64,000 nt of DNA from assembly GCF_026625605.1 (NCBI RefSeq), contig NZ_CP113054.1:1178001-1242000 (forward strand), in the 5' to 3' direction. The first letter of the stretch is position 1; every line of letters begins with the position of its first letter. Of the stretch, positions 59,492 through 64,000 are shown piece by piece. The stretch is from Luteolibacter sp. SL250. GTDB lineage: Bacteria > Verrucomicrobiota > Verrucomicrobiia > Verrucomicrobiales > Akkermansiaceae. A program made the position numbers and the translations under genes. The notes beneath the pieces are model-generated. The model did not search any database. It was not told the origin of the DNA and saw only the letters and a list, made by a program, of their open reading frames with translations.

Positions 59492-61900
59492 ATGCGTATC
59501 CTCAGCTATCTGTTCCTCGGCGCCGCGCTTGCGACCGCAGCTCCCGTGGAAATCTCCGGCATCTACCCGAGCCTGACCTACTTCAACCAGGAAGGCGAGT
59601 GTGGCACCGGCGCGGTCGTGCCATGGGCGGACCGCCTGTGGGTGGTCACCTATGCCCCGCACAAGCCCGGCGGCTCCTCGGACAAGCTCTATGAGATCAC
59701 CCCGGATCTCAAGCTCATCATCCGTCCGGAGAGCATCGGCGGCACCCCTGCGAACCGGATGATCCACAAGGAGTCCAACCAGCTTTTCATCGGACCCCAT
59801 GCCATCGACGGCGAGGGCAAGGTCAGGACCATCCCCTACAAGACGATGCACGGCCGCCCGACCGGTAATGCGCGCCACCTGTTCGATCCGTCAGGAAAGA
59901 TCTATCAGGCGACCATGGAGGAAGGCATCTATGAGGTGGATGTGAAATCGCTGGAGGTGAAGGAACTCTGGCGGGATACCCATGTCAAAAGCGACTCGCG
60001 TCTGGCGGATCTTCCCGGATACCACGGCAAGGGCCTCTACTCCGGACAGGGTGTGCTGATCTACTCGAACAACGGCGAATACGGCAACGCGGCCCACACC
60101 AAACCGGAAACCCCGTCCGGCGTCCTCGCGGAGTGGGACGGCAAGGCGGACAAGTGGAAGATCGTCCGCCGCAACCAGTTCACCGAAGTGACCGGCCCCG
60201 GCGGCATCACCGGAAATCCGGACGCCGCCAACGACCCCATCTGGGCCGTCGGCTGGGACCATCGCTCCCTCATCCTCATGTGCCGCTTCAAGGGTGAGTG
60301 GCATCCCTACCGCCTGCCGAAGGGTTCCCACTCCTATGATGGTGCCCACGGCTGGAACACCGAGTGGCCGCGCATCCGCGAAATCGGCGAAGGCAACGAC
60401 CTGCTCATGACCATGCATGGGACCTTCTGGAAGTTCCCGCTCACCTTCACCCCGGAAAATTCCGCGGGCATCGCGCCGCGTTCGAATTACCTCAAGGTCA
60501 TTGGTGACTTCGCCAAGTGGAACGACCGCATCGTCTTCGGCTGCGATGACACCGCCGCCGCCGAGTTCCTCAACACCCGCAAGGCGAAGGGCAAGATCGC
60601 CGCTCCGCAGTCGCAGTCGAACCTCTGGTTCGTCGATCCGGCGAAGCTCGACCAGCTCGGCGTTGTCATTGGCCGTGGCGCCGTGTGGGCGAACGAACCT
60701 GTGAAAGCGGGAGAAGCGTCGGATCCCTACATGTTCAGCGGCTACGATCACCGCGGCCTGCATCTGACGCAGGACGGGGACAAGGAAGTCGTCGTGGAAC
60801 TGGAAGTGGACAAGGCCGGCAATGGCAAGTGGGAACCGCTGGCGAAGCTGACCGTCCCGGCCGGGAAGGAACTTTTCCATGTCTTCACCAAGGAGCAGAC
60901 CGGCACCTGGGTCCGCCTGAAAGCGTCCGCGGACGTCAAGAAGGCGAACGCCGTCTTCACCTACCGCAACGAGGACAAGCGCACGGAGGCACAGGACGCC
61001 GCGTTCGCTGGCATCGGCAAGCCGGGCGCAACCACCGTCACCGGCGGTCTCGTCCGCGCGCTGCCAAAGGACCGCAAGGTGCTCGGCTTCTCCGCCGCCA
61101 CCCCGGACGGTTCGGACATCGGCTACTATGAACTGGATGCCGACCTGAAGCTCGTGAAGAAGGATGACGCCGCCGCCCTGGCCTACCAGAAGGAACACAC
61201 CGCCATCCCCGCCAACGTGCTGACCAGCGACGCCGCCTCCGTCATCTTCACCGATGACGATGGTAAGAAATGGCGCCTGCCAAAGGGAGACCCTGCCTTC
61301 GAAAAAGGCGGCACCTTCGGCAACTACCGCGTGGCCCGTGAGGTGGCGACGGAGCGTGACCTGTTCAACTCGAACGGCACCTTCTTCGAATTGCCCGCAC
61401 GCAATGCCGGTGGCTTCTCCCGCGTGCGCCCTGTCGCGACCCACAACCTCATGGTGCATGACTTCTGCTCCTACCGCGGTCTGTTCGTCATCTCCGGCAT
61501 CTCCACCGACGCACCGGCGGACACCGGCCGCATCATCAAGTCCGACGACGGCAAGACCTCCCTCTGGGTCGGCGCCATCGACGATATCTGGAAGCTCGGC
61601 AAGCCGCGCGGCGAGGGTGGTCCGTGGAAGGACACCGCCGTGAAGGCGGGCGAAGTTTCCGACCCTTACCTGATGACCGCCTACGACAAGAAGTCGCTGA
61701 CGCTGTCCTCTGACAAGGACGCGACCGTGACCATCGAGGTGGACATCTCCGGCAACGGATCATGGGTTGTCACGGACAAGGTGGAGGTAAAATCCGGCAC
61801 CGCTTACAACCATGAGTTCCCAGCGGAGTTCTCCGCCTACTGGATCCGCTTCACCTCGGACAAGGACGCGAAAGCGACCGCGCAACTGAGCTACCGCTGA
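59492..61900 (+). CDS. Large secreted protein of unknown function (paralogue B)
   Basis: 802 residues from the ATG at 59492. It aligns with paralogue A end to end: MRILSYLFLGAALATAA signal peptide, GTGAVVPWADRLWVVTYAP, GGTPANRMIHKESNQLFIG, VGWDHRSLILMCRFKGEWH and VATERDLFNSNGTFFELP. Many stretches of ten or more residues are identical, so the duplication is fairly recent or strongly constrained. Function is unknown. It follows the PEP-CTERM gene closely, suggesting a single three-gene transcription unit A/PEP-CTERM/B. Confidence 0.85.
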   Translation: MRILSYLFLGAALATAAPVEISGIYPSLTYFNQEGECGTGAVVPWADRLWVVTYAPHKPGGSSDKLYEITPDLKLIIRPESIGGTPANRMIHKESNQLFIGPHAIDGEGKVRTIPYKTMHGRPTGNARHLFDPSGKIYQATMEEGIYEVDVKSLEVKELWRDTHVKSDSRLADLPGYHGKGLYSGQGVLIYSNNGEYGNAAHTKPETPSGVLAEWDGKADKWKIVRRNQFTEVTGPGGITGNPDAANDPIWAVGWDHRSLILMCRFKGEWHPYRLPKGSHSYDGAHGWNTEWPRIREIGEGNDLLMTMHGTFWKFPLTFTPENSAGIAPRSNYLKVIGDFAKWNDRIVFGCDDTAAAEFLNTRKAKGKIAAPQSQSNLWFVDPAKLDQLGVVIGRGAVWANEPVKAGEASDPYMFSGYDHRGLHLTQDGDKEVVVELEVDKAGNGKWEPLAKLTVPAGKELFHVFTKEQTGTWVRLKASADVKKANAVFTYRNEDKRTEAQDAAFAGIGKPGATTVTGGLVRALPKDRKVLGFSAATPDGSDIGYYELDADLKLVKKDDAAALAYQKEHTAIPANVLTSDAASVIFTDDDGKKWRLPKGDPAFEKGGTFGNYRVAREVATERDLFNSNGTFFELPARNAGGFSRVRPVATHNLMVHDFCSYRGLFVISGISTDAPADTGRIIKSDDGKTSLWVGAIDDIWKLGKPRGEGGPWKDTAVKAGEVSDPYLMTAYDKKSLTLSSDKDATVTIEVDISGNGSWVVTDKVEVKSGTAYNHEFPAEFSAYWIRFTSDKDAKATAQLSYR

Positions 61901-62010
61901 TCCTCCGCACGGAGTCTCTCCAGGCCCTCGCGCAGCACCGAAAGGACGCCTGCGTCGAGGGCCTCATTGTGTCCCAGCAGTCCGGCGACGACTTTCTCCG
62001 CCCATTGGAA
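61891..62010 (-). pseudogene. Possible C-terminal gene remnant
   Basis: On the minus strand a 39-codon open stretch with gene-like codon phase reads QWAEKVVAGLLGHNEALDAG and continues VLSVLREGLERLRAEDQR before a stop that overlaps the paralogue B stop. It is closed upstream by a TGA at 62013-62011 and has no start codon. It could be the tail of a lost gene whose upstream part was replaced by the REP-like pair at 62047-62190, or chance. Confidence 0.25.
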
Positions 62011-62046
62011 TCAGAGGGGGAGGGGATGTCATGCATTTAGCTTTTC

Positions 62047-62190
62047 GTAGCGTCATGGCTGCGCCATGACGGCTGGGTGGACGGATGCGACACTGCGACT
62101 CCGGTTGATGATGGATGGCGCCTTTTTCCATGCGGAGCCGTGGCGAAGAGGTTGGATTTCCCCGCCGTCATGGCGCAGCCATGCCGCTAC
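62047..62190. repeat. Inverted pair of GTAG-headed REP-like palindromes
   Basis: Two 27-base copies, at 62047-62073 (GTAGCGTCATGGCTGCG then CCATGACGGC) and 62164-62190 on the complement, differ by one base. The stem uses CATGGC/GCCATG around TGCG. The GTAGCG head and GGC tail match the 2710/2825/26459 family though the stem differs. This is the only content of the gap before the serine hydrolase. Confidence 0.82.
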
Positions 62191-62241
62191 TTCGGGCAGT
62201 TCGGTCTGGCACCGGCTTCAATGCACCGGCAACATGCGGCC

Positions 62242-63861
62242 ATGCTCCGGAATCTCATGCTCACCTTGCTCGCCGTCTCGGGTACCCTGGGAACCGCCCG
62301 TGCCGACAAGTCGCTCGCGGAAGCGGCACTCGCCTTCAAGGACCGGGTTCCCGCAGGCTGCATCGTCACCGGTGAACTTCGCGACGGTCAGGTCACATAT
62401 TCCGTGGTCGGAAAGGCGGAGCCGGACGGCGTCCCTCCGGAGCGGCGGGCCTTCGAGATCGGCTCGATCACCAAGGTCATCACCGGCGTCCTGCTCGCGC
62501 GGACGGTCATCGAGAAAAAGGCACGGCTGGATTCCACCCTGGCGGAACTTCTGGGTCCGGATTTCAAATTCGCCGACGAAAGGGTGGGGAAGATCACGCT
62601 GATCCAGCTCTCCACCCACACCAGTGGACTGCCGCGTCTGCCAGGGAACATGGGGCCGGACCCTGATGCGAATCCGGATCCCTACTCGCGCTACGATCTG
62701 GCGAAATTGAAGGAATACCTGGGCAGGGTCAGGCTCAAGGGCGGGCCTCCCTACGACGCCTCCTATTCCAATCTCGGCGTCGGATTGCTCGGAGAAATGT
62801 TGGCCCTGGTTCATGGATCGACGTGGGACCTGCTGGTGAAGGAGAAAGTCACCGGCCCCCTGGGCATGAAGGACACCATGATGGTCCCTGATGAGGATCT
62901 GAGGAAACGTCTCTCCCCTCCGTATCACGACAAGGTCCCGGGCCATGAATGGACCTTCCGGGCGATGGCGGGCGCGGGTGCGCTGCGCTCCACGGCGGCG
63001 GATCTGATGATCTTCGCGCAGGCAATGATCGAGCCGGAGAAGACCCCCATTGCGGATGCCATCCGTGACATGATGCAGGTCCACGCATCCTACCCGGATG
63101 CGGGAGGGGAAGTCGGCCTGGGTATCATGATCGGCAAGCTCGATGGGGAACGGGACTACATGCACACCGGTGGCACCGGCGGCTACCGTACCGCGCTCCA
63201 GGTCATCCCGTCGAAAAAGTCCGTCCGGATCATCCTCATCAACAATGACAACCTCCCGGCGGAGGCGCTGCTGAGAGCGGTGAGGGAGGACAGGAAGCCG
63301 GTGGTGACGGAGGAAGTTGCGCTCACGGAGGTGGAGCTCGACACCTACACCGGAGTCTATGAGATGGGGCCGGGTGCGGGTTTCACCATTCTCCGTCGTG
63401 GGGCCTCCCTCCATGCGCGGCTCACCGGGCAGCCTTTCTTTCCGGTGAAAAGCATGGGCAACGACCGCTTCCGGTATGAGGTGGTGGCGGCGGAACTCCA
63501 GTTCGTGAAAGAAGCCGGCGCGGTGAAATCCCTCATCCTCTTCCAGAATGGCCGGGAGTTGCCCGCCCGGCGCAAGGATGCACCCTTGCCGACCATCCTA
63601 TTTCCTACTGCTGCGGAGCTGGCCGCCTACACCGGCGAGTATGAACTGACCCCGAAGAAGATCCTCACCATCACGGTGAAAGCGGACACCATGTATGCCC
63701 AGCTCACCGGCCAGCCTGCACTCCCTGTCTTCCAGACGAAGGCGGATTACTTCGAGCTGGATGTGGTGAAGGCCGCACTGGAGTTCCAGAAAGATGCGGA
63801 GGGAAAAGTCACCGGACTGACACTCCACCAGGGCGGGAAGCACCAGGCAGGCAAACGCTAG
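62242..63861 (+). CDS. Secreted serine hydrolase, class C beta-lactamase/penicillin-binding family
   Basis: 539 residues from the ATG at 62242 (an ATG at 62221 is also in frame). A signal peptide (about 1-21) precedes a beta-lactamase-fold domain. The active-site SxxK is S75-ITK78 (EIGSITKVITG), YSN is at about 175-177 (ASYSNLGVG) and the KTG-equivalent is HTGGTGGYR near 308. The last 150 residues hold two similar units (TYTGVYEMGPGAGFTILRRG and AYTGEYELTPKKILTITVKA), typical of DUF3471 domains. The enzyme probably acts on peptidoglycan peptides or esters, not necessarily antibiotics. Confidence 0.93.
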   Translation: MLRNLMLTLLAVSGTLGTARADKSLAEAALAFKDRVPAGCIVTGELRDGQVTYSVVGKAEPDGVPPERRAFEIGSITKVITGVLLARTVIEKKARLDSTLAELLGPDFKFADERVGKITLIQLSTHTSGLPRLPGNMGPDPDANPDPYSRYDLAKLKEYLGRVRLKGGPPYDASYSNLGVGLLGEMLALVHGSTWDLLVKEKVTGPLGMKDTMMVPDEDLRKRLSPPYHDKVPGHEWTFRAMAGAGALRSTAADLMIFAQAMIEPEKTPIADAIRDMMQVHASYPDAGGEVGLGIMIGKLDGERDYMHTGGTGGYRTALQVIPSKKSVRIILINNDNLPAEALLRAVREDRKPVVTEEVALTEVELDTYTGVYEMGPGAGFTILRRGASLHARLTGQPFFPVKSMGNDRFRYEVVAAELQFVKEAGAVKSLILFQNGRELPARRKDAPLPTILFPTAAELAAYTGEYELTPKKILTITVKADTMYAQLTGQPALPVFQTKADYFELDVVKAALEFQKDAEGKVTGLTLHQGGKHQAGKR

Positions 63862-63869
63862 GTGATTGA

Positions 63870-64000
63870 TCAGTCCTCGTCTTTGTCTTGGTCCTGATCC
63901 GTCCCCGGCGGAGGGGTGGACACATCCTTCTCCGGAGGGAAACCGTCTCCCACCACTTCTCCGGGAATTTTCGGGGTTCCATCGGGATCGGCCTGTTTCG
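63870..64000 (-). CDS. Partial CDS, acidic C-terminus
   Basis: Translating the minus strand from the right edge gives an open frame that ends at the TGA at 63872-63870. It encodes a Pro/Gly/Asp-rich tail (for example TPKIPGEVVGDGFPPEKD, ending DQDQDKDED). It has the look of the disordered C-terminus of a longer protein whose start lies beyond the window. It converges on the serine hydrolase gene, nine bases away. Confidence 0.5.
   Translation of the reverse strand, partial: KQADPDGTPKIPGEVVGDGFPPEKDVSTPPPGTDQDQDKDED

Overview
The window is GC-rich, densely coded bacterial chromosome. Gene content points to the Verrucomicrobiota, probably a Verrucomicrobiaceae/Luteolibacter-like bacterium. 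This is an inference from the combination of a PEP-CTERM protein, a DUF1080-type laminin-G-like protein, an ECF sigma factor coupled to a FecR/LamG membrane protein, a MoxR/BatA/von Willebrand cluster with PA14-like partners, Gram-negative envelope lipoproteins and GatCA-type tRNA amidation. No rRNA, tRNA, CRISPR array, prophage or transposase gene was recognised.

Layout. 1-2.5 kb: gatA (cut by the left edge) and gatC, then a secreted sugar-isomerase-like protein. 2.5-7 kb: an RNA-like gap with a strong terminator, a secreted TPR protein, proC, and a BamD-like plus LptE-like outer-membrane lipoprotein pair. 7.1-18.8 kb: an eight-gene co-directional cluster, MoxR ATPase, DUF58, two large VWA membrane proteins, a DUF4175-like membrane protein, a coiled-coil protein and two tandem PA14-like secreted paralogues. 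18.8-25 kb: SixA-like phosphatase, fabG, thyA-folA, an RDD/GYF_2 protein, a LolC/E-type permease and a lone parB. 25-32.6 kb: a SET-domain methyltransferase, GNAT, an outer-membrane barrel, an MGMT-like protein, two coiled-coil membrane proteins, an Rrf2 regulator sharing its start site with cysE, and a ParDE toxin-antitoxin pair. 32.7-38.7 kb: a 2021-residue alpha-2-macroglobulin. 38.7-49 kb: two overlapping LysR genes with a palindromic operator candidate, a PpiD-like/TPR/metG operon, a stand-alone GH95-type N-domain, a DUF1080-like protein, RDD, and a sodium:solute-symporter/hotdog-thioesterase fusion. 49-54 kb: ispH, a YwaF-like membrane protein, an M16 peptidase and ispD. 54-64 kb: ECF sigma, FecR/LamG, two ~800-residue secreted paralogues flanking a PEP-CTERM protein, then a class-C beta-lactamase-like hydrolase and the tail of one further gene.

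The clearest unexplained structure is a set of short REP-like palindromes with GTAG or GGAG heads. They are usually in inverted pairs in intergenic gaps, and several begin exactly at a stop codon that the repeat itself seems to supply. The best candidates for under-described protein systems are the MoxR/VWA/PA14 cluster, the symporter-thioesterase fusion, and the sigma-FecR-linked paralogue pair.
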